This document shows, in pieces, positions 36,214 through 44,875 of a stretch of DNA of 64,000 bases. The notes beneath the pieces were generated by a model that ran no database searches, was not told the DNA's origin, and saw only the letters and a program-made list of their open reading frames with translations. Source of the DNA: CAZMGT01 sp964565895 (lineage in GTDB: Bacteria > Armatimonadota > Zipacnadia > UBA1398 > CAZMGT01); assembly GCA_964565895.1 (NCBI GenBank), contig CAZMGT010000012.1:7307-71306 (forward strand), given 5' to 3'. Position 1 is the stretch's first letter; the number at the start of each line of letters is the position of its first letter. Position numbers and translations under genes: made by a program.

Positions 36214-38742
36214 TTGGTGCATCGCTCGCGCCGTGCGTTTTGCGCCATTTGCGCAGGGGGGTTGTTTGTCGCTCTGCTCGTCGTCGCCTGCGGCGCGCAG
36301 CCCCAGGCCGATGTTACGGCGACCATCGACCGCACAACGGGCTACCAAACGATTCGCGGGTGGAGCGCAAACCCCCACTACCTGCGCATTACCCCGGAGC
36401 AGCGCGACCAGTTGCTCGACGAGGCGGTGAACGAGCTCGGGCTAACGCGCCTGCGCTGGAGCATGCCCGTGGGCAACCGCGCCGTTTCGCGCACGTGGGA
36501 GTGGGAGAACGACAACGGCGACCCGGAGAGCATTAACTGGGCGGCGTTCTCGACGGAGTACGTGGACAAGTTCGTCAAGACGTATATCTTGCCGTTCAAA
36601 GAGCGCGTCGAGGCAAACGGCGATCCGTTTGAGCTGTGGATTAGCCCCTCGTTTTTCGACGGAGGCAGCACGGGAACGGTCCCCGCGTGGCTTTTGCACA
36701 GCCCGGGCGAGTATGCCGAGTTTGCCACATCGTTCTTGCTCTACCTTAAGAACAAGTTTGGCCTGGTGGCCACGCACTATGTAATTTGCAACGAGGCGGG
36801 AAACCACAACGCCTTTTCGCCCGACGTCGTGCGGCGGATGATCAAAACCCTCGGCCCAAAGCTCGCCCAGCTCGGCCTGCCCACCAAAATTCAGTTCCCC
36901 GACTGCGTTAACGCCCGCGTGAGCTGGCGCTATATCGAGGCCACCAAAGACGACCCCGAGATGTGGCGCTATATCGGCCCGCTTACCTACCACTGGTATG
37001 GCAAGGAAAATCAAACGTGGATGGCCAAGATCGCCCAGTTCGCCCGTGCGCGAGGCTTGCCCACGGGGCAGACGGAGTATATGTGGCTGAAGATCGACCA
37101 TCTTTACGACGACCTGACCATCGGGGGAGTGTCCTATTGGTCCATCTACGGCCTGGGCGGGCCTGCGCCGCGGCAGAATTTTTATATCCACCGCAACGGG
37201 ACATCGTTTAGCCGCGGGCCGCAGTTTTGGAACTTCCGCCAGGTAATGCACTATGTGCGCCCGGGCGCGGTGCGCATTGGCGCGCGCTCGAGCGACCCGG
37301 CGCTGCGCTGTTTGGCGTTTGAGCGCGAGGGAAAGATCGTTGTCGTGCTCATCAACACAAGCGGGCCCAAGCGCGAGCGGAGCGTGGTCGTGGCCAACCT
37401 GCCCGCGGGGCGCTACGGGGTGTGCCAGACGGTGGGCACGAAGCCCTATCGCGAGTTGGGCGTGCGCGAGGTGGGGGGCGAGGGCAAGCTTGAGGTTACC
37501 GTCGCCGCGGGCGGGGTGCTCACCATCTACCCCCACCCGGGGGGCAATCTTCCCCCAACGGTGACGCAGTGGGAGGCCAAGCCCAACTACCTCACCGTCC
37601 CGCAGAGCAAGGTAACGCTTGTCGCTGCGGCGTGCGACCCGGAGCTCGACCGGCTCAGCTTTTCCTGGAAGGTAAGCCGCACGCCCGCCGGGGCAAACGT
37701 GCGCCTAGCCACGCCCAACGAGCCAACGACCGAGGCCACGGGGCTTACCGTTCCCGGAAAGTATGGGTTTGTCGTGGCTATCTCCGACGGGACAAGCGTC
37801 GTTCGGCGCGAGGTTTTGCTAAACGTGTTTTCCGAAAACCAGCCGCCGTTCATCATCGACTTGCACAACCGCATTCCCGTCCAGGTAACCCTGCCCACAA
37901 GCCGGACAAACCTGCGCGCGGGGGCGTTTGACCTGGAGGACGACCCGCTGCGCTTTCGCTGGAGCATCGTGCGCCAGCCGCCAGGGGCCAACGCGCGGCT
38001 GGAAAAACCCACCGAGGGCGCCTGCCCAGTGTCGAACCTGACCGCGCCCGGGGAATATGTGTTTCGGTTCGAGGCGAGCGACCCCACGCATACCGTGTCG
38101 CAGACGCTTACCGTGCCCGTCTACCCGCCGAACAACGCGCCGCGCATCCTCTCTATCTCGGCCGCGCCCCAGCTCCTGGCCCCTCCGCAGAGCACGGCCA
38201 CGCTGAGCGCGAAAACCGACGACCCCGACGGCGACGTGATTACCCACTGGTGGGAGGTAAAGAGCGCCCCCGCGGGGGCGAACGTGCGCTTTGAGCGCCA
38301 AGGGGCGGCGACGACGAAGGTGTTCGGCCTCACGGCCCAGGGCACGTACACGTTTACGCTGACCGTTGTCGATCGGACGAAGTTCGTGCGCAAGGACGTC
38401 TCCCTGGTCGTTGGCGGGCAACCCGGGGCGCGGCCGGCGGGGGCGTTGGAGCTGCGCGATCCGCCCGCGCGGCGTTCGCGCGACGACCGGGTAATCATCG
38501 CCCGCGGGGTAGTTCTGGGAACGGTTACAGCGAAGGGCGCGACATGGGTCGAGGTGACCTCGGACACGGGCCACTGCGCACGCTATATTCCGGAGTTGCG
38601 GGGCGGGCCGCCGCGCGCCGGCGGAGGGCCGGATAGGGCGATCGTCGCCAAAATTGCCCTGCTGCGCGTGGGGCAGCGCGTGCGCGTGGTGTGGTATGTG
38701 AACGACCACTTGCGCATCGAGGACATCGCGGCCCTGCCCTAG
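36214..38742 (+). CDS. Lipoprotein GH30-like glycosidase with PKD/Ig-like C-terminal domains
   Basis: 842 residues, GTG start at 36214 after a strong GGGGAGGGGG site. The N-terminus has a lipobox-like LLVVAC. A clan GH-A barrel spans about 35-330: GYQTIRGWSANPHYL resembles the opening of GH30. The acid/base Glu is probably in YVICNEAGNH and the nucleophile in GQTEYMWLK. A beta region to about 430 matches the GH30 side sandwich (LRCLAFEREGKIVVVLINTS). Three PKD/cadherin-like Ig domains follow (for example NLPPTVTQWEAKPNYL, DDPDGDVITHWWEV) plus a short C-terminal tail. Expected to be surface-attached and act on xylan-, glucan- or galactan-type chains. Confidence 0.75.
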   Translation: MVHRSRRAFCAICAGGLFVALLVVACGAQPQADVTATIDRTTGYQTIRGWSANPHYLRITPEQRDQLLDEAVNELGLTRLRWSMPVGNRAVSRTWEWENDNGDPESINWAAFSTEYVDKFVKTYILPFKERVEANGDPFELWISPSFFDGGSTGTVPAWLLHSPGEYAEFATSFLLYLKNKFGLVATHYVICNEAGNHNAFSPDVVRRMIKTLGPKLAQLGLPTKIQFPDCVNARVSWRYIEATKDDPEMWRYIGPLTYHWYGKENQTWMAKIAQFARARGLPTGQTEYMWLKIDHLYDDLTIGGVSYWSIYGLGGPAPRQNFYIHRNGTSFSRGPQFWNFRQVMHYVRPGAVRIGARSSDPALRCLAFEREGKIVVVLINTSGPKRERSVVVANLPAGRYGVCQTVGTKPYRELGVREVGGEGKLEVTVAAGGVLTIYPHPGGNLPPTVTQWEAKPNYLTVPQSKVTLVAAACDPELDRLSFSWKVSRTPAGANVRLATPNEPTTEATGLTVPGKYGFVVAISDGTSVVRREVLLNVFSENQPPFIIDLHNRIPVQVTLPTSRTNLRAGAFDLEDDPLRFRWSIVRQPPGANARLEKPTEGACPVSNLTAPGEYVFRFEASDPTHTVSQTLTVPVYPPNNAPRILSISAAPQLLAPPQSTATLSAKTDDPDGDVITHWWEVKSAPAGANVRFERQGAATTKVFGLTAQGTYTFTLTVVDRTKFVRKDVSLVVGGQPGARPAGALELRDPPARRSRDDRVIIARGVVLGTVTAKGATWVEVTSDTGHCARYIPELRGGPPRAGGGPDRAIVAKIALLRVGQRVRVVWYVNDHLRIEDIAALP

Positions 38743-38935
38743 GGGAGCAGGGGCAAGTTCACCGCTCCGCCGCCCCGCTTGCGCGGCCAGAGCTGCGGCG
38801 GGCAGGGCGCGGCTGGGACTTGTTTTGCGGCGGGGCACCGATCGGCTCGCTGAAGTGTCCATCAGATAACGCTGCTCGGGCGAGAACAGGGATGTCGTCT
38901 CGTCGCTGCGAACAAGCGATGGCGAGGTGGTTTTG

Positions 38936-40537
38936 GTGCGCACAAAGGTTGCCTTAGCGCTGGCGCTGGCCGTTGCTTTGGCCCAGGGGTGCTCCGCTTT
39001 CGACAACGTGCCGCAGCTTAAGGAGCTGGCGCAGCAGCTTCAGGAGCTGTTGGCCAAGTGCGAGGCAAACAAGAGCCCGGCGGAGTGGGAAGTGCTCTCG
39101 CCGATGTGGCTGTGCGCGGAGGCGGTGCTCGCGGAGAACTGGCAGAAGGCGGCCGACGCCGACGCCTGGCTGCGCGCGCGGCTTGCCCGAAAGGAGTGGT
39201 TCGAGCGCCTGGGCCCCAACGCGCGGATGTGGGGCGGGGACATTTTGCGCGAGGCGGCCGCCGAGGAGAAGCTCGACCTGCACGCCGTGCTTGCGCGCAT
39301 GATTAACCTCGCGAAGGCCATCCCCTGGGACCAGCGGGCGCGACTGGGCGTCGAGCGGTTTCGCAAGGGCCAGGCCACGGTGCGCGTCGTTGACGCGGAC
39401 GGCGCGCCGGTCGCTGGGGCGAAGGTCGTCGTGCGGCAGGTGTCGCACGACTTTTTGTTTGGCTGTGCGTTTCCCAACTTCTCAGCAATAAAGCGCCGGC
39501 TGGGCGAGGAGGGATGGAGCAAGTTTCAGCGCTACTTTACCGCGCTGTTCAACTATGCCACCTCGGAGAATATGTTTAAGTGGATCGTAATGCAGCCGCG
39601 CGATGGCCCGCCCTCGTTCGCGGACACCGACCAGTGGGTGGCGTGGTGCGAGGCAAACGGCGTTGTCCCCAAGGGGCACTGCCTGGTTTGGGGAAACAAG
39701 GGCGGCCAGGGGGTGCCTCCGTTTTTGTTCGCCCTTGCCCCGCAGGAGGTAACGCGGCGCGTGGAGCAGCGCATCAGGAGCACCGTGGGGCGCTACGCCG
39801 GCCGGGTGAGGTTCTGGGATGTGGTCAACGAGCCGCTGCACTGCCACTGGTTTGAGCAGCGCATGGGGCCGGGCTACATCGCGCAGTGCCTCTCCTGGGC
39901 GCGTGCGGCCGACCCCCAGGCGAAGCTCATCGTCAACGAGTTTGCCAACTTCGTCGGTGGCGCGCCGCGGTTTCGCGACCTGCTCCGCCGGCTGCGCGAG
40001 CAAGGGGCGCCGATCGACGCCGCGGGGCTGCAAACGCATGACAACGGCTATTTTTACCCGCCGCAGGTGATTTTTAACACGCTGGACACGGTGGCCCAGG
40101 CGGGGCTGCCCCTCCACCTTACGGAGATCACGTTCAGCTCCGACGGCCGGCCCATCCGCGGGGGCTATCGGCAAGGGCGCTGGACGCCTGAGGTTCAGGG
40201 GCAGTTTTACGAGTATCTATATACCATGGCGTTCGGGCACCCCGCGGTAGAGGCGATTACTATGTGGGCGCTGTGGGATGGGGCGAGCTGGCAGCCGCAG
40301 GGGGGCATTGTGGGGGTTAACTGGCAGCCCAAGCCCGCATATCAAGCGCTCGACCGGCTAATCAACACCAAGTGGCGCACGAACCTTGAGCTTACCGCGG
40401 GGCGCGGCGGGGCGGTTACCTTTCGCGGGTTTTACGGGCGGTACGAGATCGAGGTCACCGCGCCAGACGGCCGACGTAGCAAGACAGAGGTGCACCTGAA
40501 AAAGGGCGCGGAGAACAGCTTTGTCGTGAGGATTTAG
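38936..40537 (+). CDS. Exported GH10 endo-1,4-beta-xylanase
   Basis: 533 residues from the GTG at 38936, with AGGTGG just upstream. A signal peptide with a near-lipobox (AVALAQGC) precedes an alpha-helical N-terminal region of about 110 residues and a small beta domain (ATVRVVDADGAPVAGAKVVV). The GH10 barrel follows: YFTALFNYATSENMFKW, GHCLVWGNKGG, acid/base Glu in WDVVNEPLH, nucleophile Glu in LHLTEITFSS and WALWDGASW. The order N-terminal helices, carbohydrate-binding-like module, GH10 is seen in Planctomycetota and Verrucomicrobiota. It should cut xylan internally. It lies downstream of the GH30-like gene after 193 bp. Confidence 0.9.
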   Translation: MRTKVALALALAVALAQGCSAFDNVPQLKELAQQLQELLAKCEANKSPAEWEVLSPMWLCAEAVLAENWQKAADADAWLRARLARKEWFERLGPNARMWGGDILREAAAEEKLDLHAVLARMINLAKAIPWDQRARLGVERFRKGQATVRVVDADGAPVAGAKVVVRQVSHDFLFGCAFPNFSAIKRRLGEEGWSKFQRYFTALFNYATSENMFKWIVMQPRDGPPSFADTDQWVAWCEANGVVPKGHCLVWGNKGGQGVPPFLFALAPQEVTRRVEQRIRSTVGRYAGRVRFWDVVNEPLHCHWFEQRMGPGYIAQCLSWARAADPQAKLIVNEFANFVGGAPRFRDLLRRLREQGAPIDAAGLQTHDNGYFYPPQVIFNTLDTVAQAGLPLHLTEITFSSDGRPIRGGYRQGRWTPEVQGQFYEYLYTMAFGHPAVEAITMWALWDGASWQPQGGIVGVNWQPKPAYQALDRLINTKWRTNLELTAGRGGAVTFRGFYGRYEIEVTAPDGRRSKTEVHLKKGAENSFVVRI

Positions 40538-40589
40538 CGCGCGCGGCTAAGTGGTCGGTTGGCCGTTGGGTGGCCGTAGAGAGTGGGTT

Positions 40590-40617
40590 TTGGGCAAAAG
40601 TTTTGTCTGCCTAATAT
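40590..40617 (+). promoter_or_regulatory. Candidate promoter for the radical SAM gene
   Basis: TTGGGC (40590-40595), a 16-base spacer and TAATAT (40612-40617) lie in an AT-richer patch of the 201-bp gap. About 120 bases of leader remain before the ATG at 40739. I looked for a cobalamin riboswitch box there and did not find one. Confidence 0.4.
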
Positions 40618-40738
40618 TTTCTGCGAGGAAAACCCCCAAGCGAACGGGAATAACAAGCAACGCCGCAGGAAGTGTCGTCGGCCACGCGGGCGGCTGTGCT
40701 GCTCGCGGCCAATACGCCCTCTTGAAGGGAGGGCCGCG

Positions 40739-42091
40739 ATGCACGTTTACTTGATCGCACCCAATTGGGCGAAGACGTATGACGAGTCGTATCCCCCCGC
40801 GCCGAAGGGCTTCTTCCCTCCGCTGGGGCTGCTTGCCGTCGCCGCACTAACCCCGCCGCACATCGAAGTAAGCCTTACCGACGAGAGCTTGGAGCCCGTG
40901 GACTTCGACCGCGACGCAGATCTCGTCGGCTTGACGGCGACGACCTGTGTCGCGCCGCGGGCGTATCAGATCGCCGACCGCTTTCGCGCGCGGGGAATTA
41001 AGGTCGTTATGGGCGGGATGCACGCCTCGGCGCTGCCCGAGGAAGCCCTGCGGCACGTGGACGCGGTCGTTGTCGGCGAGGCGGAGGGGCTCTGGCCGCG
41101 GCTGCTCGAGGACTTTGCCCGCGGCGAGTTGCAGCCGATCTATCGCCACCGCGAGCTGCCCCGGCTGGAGGGCCTGCCCGTACCCCGGAGGGAGCTCATT
41201 GACCCCGGCCGCTACGTCGCCCCGTTTACCCTGCAGGCCACGCGGGGGTGTGTGCACCAGTGCACGTTTTGCAGCGTGCACGTGTTTTTCGGGCGGCGTT
41301 TTCGCACGCGGCCGGTGGATGAGGTCGTCGCCGAAGCCGCTCAGCTTGAGGGGAAAAACCTGGTCTTCGTGGACGACAACATTATGGGCCACCCCTCCTA
41401 TGCGGAAAAACTGTTTGAGCGGCTGAAAGACCTGCGCAAGAACTTCCTCGCCCAAGCCTCAACGAGCATTCTCAAAACACCGCAGCTTATCCGCAAAGCC
41501 GCCGAAGCGGGATGCAAAGCGTTGTTTATTGGCTTGGAGACGCTTTCCCCGAAAAACCTCGCGGACATCGCCAAGCGCGTAAATGTCGTGGAGAAATACA
41601 AGGAGCTCGTTAACCGTCTGCACGACAACGGCATCGCGATCATCGGGGCGTTTATGCTCGGCCTCGATGACGACGACGAGGGCGTGTTTGAGCGCACGGC
41701 GGAGTTTGCGGAAAAGGCGCAGATCGACGTCCCGCAATTCTCCATCGTCACCCCCTTGCCGGGCACGGTGTTTTACGAGCAGCTTGAGCGCGAGGGGCGG
41801 ATTATCGAGCGCGACTGGTCCAAGTATACGGGCAACCACGTGTGCTTCCGGCCGCGGCGGCTGTCCGTAGACAAGCTCAACGACGGCCTGCGCTGGATAT
41901 ACGAGCGCTGCTATTCCTGGCCGAGCATTATCAAGCGCACCGCATTTCGCCTGCGCCCGCTGGTGTGGACGCTTAACGCGCTTTATCGCAAGCAGGTGAT
42001 GAACTGGCTCAAGCGCGTGCGCGGGCAAGCGCAGGCGCGCGGGCCGTATACCCGGCTGCGGCGCAAGGGCGACCGCCCGGCGACGCCCTAG
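40739..42091 (+). CDS. B12-binding-domain radical SAM protein
   Basis: 450 residues from the ATG at 40739, which has GAAGGGAGG upstream; the open frame extends 52 codons further without homology-like sequence. The first ~130 residues are a Rossmann/cobalamin-binding-like domain (VYLIAPNWAKTY, DLVGLTATTCVAPRAYQIAD, VVMGGMHASALPEEALRHVD). The usual D-x-H-x-x-G base-off motif is not evident. The radical SAM 4Fe-4S motif is C-x-x-x-C-x-x-C in RGCVHQCTFCSV. A BchE/hopanoid-type DUF4070-like C-terminal part follows (VTPLPGTVFYEQLEREGRI). Such proteins methylate or rearrange unactivated carbons in lipid, tetrapyrrole or natural-product pathways. It stands alone. Confidence 0.85.
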   Translation: MHVYLIAPNWAKTYDESYPPAPKGFFPPLGLLAVAALTPPHIEVSLTDESLEPVDFDRDADLVGLTATTCVAPRAYQIADRFRARGIKVVMGGMHASALPEEALRHVDAVVVGEAEGLWPRLLEDFARGELQPIYRHRELPRLEGLPVPRRELIDPGRYVAPFTLQATRGCVHQCTFCSVHVFFGRRFRTRPVDEVVAEAAQLEGKNLVFVDDNIMGHPSYAEKLFERLKDLRKNFLAQASTSILKTPQLIRKAAEAGCKALFIGLETLSPKNLADIAKRVNVVEKYKELVNRLHDNGIAIIGAFMLGLDDDDEGVFERTAEFAEKAQIDVPQFSIVTPLPGTVFYEQLEREGRIIERDWSKYTGNHVCFRPRRLSVDKLNDGLRWIYERCYSWPSIIKRTAFRLRPLVWTLNALYRKQVMNWLKRVRGQAQARGPYTRLRRKGDRPATP

Positions 42092-42182
42092 GGGCCGGAC
42101 CGCCCCGCAGGAGCGACGAACAAGTCGCGCGGAGAGCAATGCACAGGGTGCGGGTGCTGCGCTGAGGGAGGTTTTTCGAGCA

Positions 42183-42947
42183 GTGAGCGATCCTCGCGCT
42201 GTGTGCTACGAATGGCTAAGGCCGCACGAGATCGTCGAGCGCCGCCAGGCCCATCCCCTGGCATATCTGCCCCTGGGGACGCTGGAGTGGCACGGCGAGC
42301 AAAACCCCATTGGCCTGGACGGGCTAAAGGCGCACCATGTCTGCGTAATGGCCGCGCAGCGCGGCGGCGGGCTGGTGTTTCCCACCCTGTTTTACGGCGA
42401 GCACCGCGAGTCGCACCTGATGGAGTCGGACCACGACCCAGACGGGGCGATCGCTCGGGGGTTGGGCCTGCCTCCGGAGAACTTCCGCAAGGGCTATATG
42501 CACGGGGGGACGGTTTTCGACCAAGCGCAACTGTACAACGCCCTGCTCTGGCACATTACGGCGCAGATTAACTCGCTGGGGTTTAAGGCGATAATCTACC
42601 TCACGGGGCATTACCCGCTGGCGCATTATGCAAAGTTCGTGGCGCACCTGGCGGAGCGGACGTTTGGGCTAAGGACGTGGTGCGGGCACGAGGGGATGAT
42701 TCTGCCCGAGTTCGGCTACGAGCAGCGCGGGGACCACGCCGGGCCGTGGGAGACGTCGCTGATGATGGCTGCCGCGCCGGACCGCGTGGACCTGGGGCGG
42801 CTGGACCCCAACCCCGAGGTGAAACCGGTGGGTTGCCGGCCCGATCCGCGGAGCGCCACGGCGGAGAAAGGGAAGGAATGGCTCGAGCTGATCGCAGACT
42901 GTCTGGCCCGCATGGGGCGCCGCCTGCTGGGACTTCCCGAGGAATAA
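42183..42947 (+). CDS. Creatininase-family amidohydrolase
   Basis: 254 residues, GTG start at 42183 behind GGGAGG. Metal-ligand motifs are in order: LGTLEWHGEQNPIGLDGLKA (Glu, His, Asp), a central TGHYPLAHY, and the late Glu in GPWETSLMMA. The family opens small cyclic amides or formamides, for example creatinine or the FAPy product in flavin biosynthesis (ArfB), and MftE in mycofactocin maturation. None of those partners are adjacent. Its last 70 bases overlap an unrecognised gene (42878-43951) that is probably translationally linked to it. Confidence 0.85.
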   Translation: MSDPRAVCYEWLRPHEIVERRQAHPLAYLPLGTLEWHGEQNPIGLDGLKAHHVCVMAAQRGGGLVFPTLFYGEHRESHLMESDHDPDGAIARGLGLPPENFRKGYMHGGTVFDQAQLYNALLWHITAQINSLGFKAIIYLTGHYPLAHYAKFVAHLAERTFGLRTWCGHEGMILPEFGYEQRGDHAGPWETSLMMAAAPDRVDLGRLDPNPEVKPVGCRPDPRSATAEKGKEWLELIADCLARMGRRLLGLPEE

Positions 42948-43951
42948 CCGACCTCGCCGCGCTGCTCGTCCTCGCCGAGGAGAAGGTCGCCCCGGACGAT
43001 GAGCGCGGGCGCGAGGCCCTTGCCCGGCTGCTGCGCGATGTGCTGTGCGAGGCGGGCCTGAGGCTGGGCGGGGAGGCCGCGGCAGAGGCCGCGGCGCGGC
43101 TGCGCGCGGCGCTCGCCGAGGTGCACTCGCTGGGGGAACATGCGTGGTGGTACGCCGAGCACGTGCTTGGCTTTCGCGCGTGTAACTGGCGCGTGGAGCA
43201 AGCGCTGGAGGAGTTTCTCCACGCGGTGGGCGACGGGCGGCCCCCGAGCCTCGCTCCGCCGGCGGGGCACGACCGCTCGGTTACCGAGGAGCGCTGGCTG
43301 AGGATTTGGAGCTACTACTTTTACCTCCGCCGTTGGCTTTTGCCCCAGGACCGCCTGGCGAGCATCCCCAACCCCCTGCTCACGCTAGGCGACCCCACGG
43401 GGGAAATCGGCGAGCAGGTGCACCACATGCTTGGGGAGCCCACGGAGCTAAAGCGGCTTTACGTTAGGCGGTTTACCCTGTGCCTGGAGTTTTGGCTGTT
43501 TCGCCTGCGCCACGGCGGGGTAACCAACCTCGTCTGGCCCTACCTTGCCGAGCGCGAGGTCGAGGAGCGCATCGTTCAGCTTCGCCCGGACGACGACATC
43601 CTGCGCCCCATGCTCTGCTTTTGCGAGCGGACGATCGGGCGTTTGCCCCCGTGCCATTTTCTTCTGTTCTGGCGCTACGACGCCCTGCTGGAGAGCATCG
43701 GCGCGGAGCACTGGATAGAGCACAGGGAGCAAGAGCAGGCGCTGTGCCGGGAGCGCGGGGCGCTCCTGCGCACATACCTGGACGCGCTGGAGAGCTGGCT
43801 TTCCGGCGCGCGGCGCGGCGACGAGTTCTCCGCCCGCCTGCGCGACCTGCTCGGCCGGCCAGACCCCACGAAGCGGTTCTGGGCCACGGTGGCCCTCGCC
43901 TGGTATCGCCCGGCGCAGGTTATTGCCGAACGCGGCGAGGCGTTTTTCTAA
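42878..43951 (+). CDS. Unrecognised cytoplasmic protein coupled to the creatininase-family gene
   Basis: I do not recognise this family. 357 residues if the ATG at 42878 is used; that start has AAAGGG five bases upstream but lies inside the preceding gene in another frame, so the true start could be nearer 42944. The protein is helical and rich in Trp, Tyr, Arg and Glu (RIWSYYFYLRRWLLPQDRL, EFWLFRLRHGGVTNLVWPY). It has no signal peptide and no clear catalytic motif. LCFCERT and PPCHFLLFWRYD contain cysteines but no zinc pattern. Codon use looks coding throughout. The overlap suggests a shared role with the creatininase-like enzyme. Confidence 0.6.
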   Translation: MARADRRLSGPHGAPPAGTSRGITDLAALLVLAEEKVAPDDERGREALARLLRDVLCEAGLRLGGEAAAEAAARLRAALAEVHSLGEHAWWYAEHVLGFRACNWRVEQALEEFLHAVGDGRPPSLAPPAGHDRSVTEERWLRIWSYYFYLRRWLLPQDRLASIPNPLLTLGDPTGEIGEQVHHMLGEPTELKRLYVRRFTLCLEFWLFRLRHGGVTNLVWPYLAEREVEERIVQLRPDDDILRPMLCFCERTIGRLPPCHFLLFWRYDALLESIGAEHWIEHREQEQALCRERGALLRTYLDALESWLSGARRGDEFSARLRDLLGRPDPTKRFWATVALAWYRPAQVIAERGEAFF

Positions 43952-44011
43952 CGCAAAAGCGGGCACCGCCACGGGCGCCCGCGAAAGTTGCCCGCCCTGG
44001 TTTGCTGCTGT

Positions 44012-44764
44012 TTACTTGCCCATCGCCCGCAGCGCTTTAAGGCAGCGCTCGACGCATTCCAGCGGGGGGTAGGCGTAGCTCTCCTGCTCCACGATATACC
44101 ACTCGGTGCCGCCGATGGTCTCGCACAGGCGGAAGATGTCGTTCCAGCGCACATCGCCCTCGCCGATAAGCGCCTTGTCGTTGGTTTTGGAGTATTCCTT
44201 AAGATGAATGGTCACCGCGCGGCCAGGATATTTCTCGAGGAACGGGACGGGATCCGCGCCTCCGTGGAGGGCGTTTCCCGTGTCGAGCTGCATGATCACG
44301 TCGTTGGAGGTGTTGGAGAAGAAGATATCCCAGGGGATTTCGCCGTCGATCGGCGTAAACTCGAAGGTATGGTTGTGGTAGCCGGTGCGCATGCCATAGG
44401 GCTTGAGCTTTTCGGCGATTTCGTTAAACAGCTTGGCCGTGTCGAGCCAGGCTTGCTTGCTGTTGCGCCGCTCCTCGGGAAGCCAGGGAACGATAAGATA
44501 CTTGTTGCCCAGGGTTTGGTTAAACTCCACGGTTTTCTCAAACTCGTCGCCGAGCAGGGTGGAAAGCTGGGTGTGCGTGCCGCAGCACTTAAGGCCCACC
44601 TCATCGAGCAGGCCGCGGAGCTCCTGCGCGGAGCGATCGTAGTAGCCGGCGAATTCCACGCCCTCGTAGCCCATCTTAGCTACCGCGGCGAGCACCGCGG
44701 GCAAGTCCTTCTCGCATTCCTTGCGCACGGAGTACAGTTGCAGGGCAATCGGAATCTTGGCCAT
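44012..44764 (-). CDS. Sugar phosphate isomerase/epimerase-like TIM barrel
   Basis: 250 residues; the ATG at 44764 has GGGAG at a proper distance, whereas an in-frame ATG at 44770 would be too close. IALQLYSVRKECEKDL opens an AP-endonuclease-2/xylose isomerase-like barrel. Metal ligands are probably in YHNHTFEF, MQLDTGNA, TIHLKEYS and YIVEQES. These enzymes isomerise or epimerise ketoses, inosose or related sugars in the cytosol. It follows the sulfatase gene at 44876-46534 after 111 bp on the same strand, in keeping with processing of desulfated sugars. Exact reaction unknown. Confidence 0.82.
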   Translation of the reverse strand: MAKIPIALQLYSVRKECEKDLPAVLAAVAKMGYEGVEFAGYYDRSAQELRGLLDEVGLKCCGTHTQLSTLLGDEFEKTVEFNQTLGNKYLIVPWLPEERRNSKQAWLDTAKLFNEIAEKLKPYGMRTGYHNHTFEFTPIDGEIPWDIFFSNTSNDVIMQLDTGNALHGGADPVPFLEKYPGRAVTIHLKEYSKTNDKALIGEGDVRWNDIFRLCETIGGTEWYIVEQESYAYPPLECVERCLKALRAMGK

Positions 44765-44875
44765 CGTCATCTCCCTCTGCCAGGCAAATCGTTGAGCGCG
44801 GCGGGGCGCGCCTCTCTCGCCCACTGCCTTCCCTGGGGCACGGGCGTTTTCCTTCGCCGCGCAGCTATCCCCCCG

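Noticed and set aside
36442..37536. 364-codon minus-strand open frame
   Set aside because: Antisense to the GH30-like gene; composition rich in Ala, Arg and His with no motif.
40620..40738. Possible cobalamin riboswitch before the radical SAM gene
   Set aside because: The B12-box core and matching stems could not be found; only a short GGGAA is present.
43952..44011. GCGGGC...GCCCGC stem between convergent genes as a terminator
   Set aside because: Loop of 12 bases and no T run on either strand, so support is poor.
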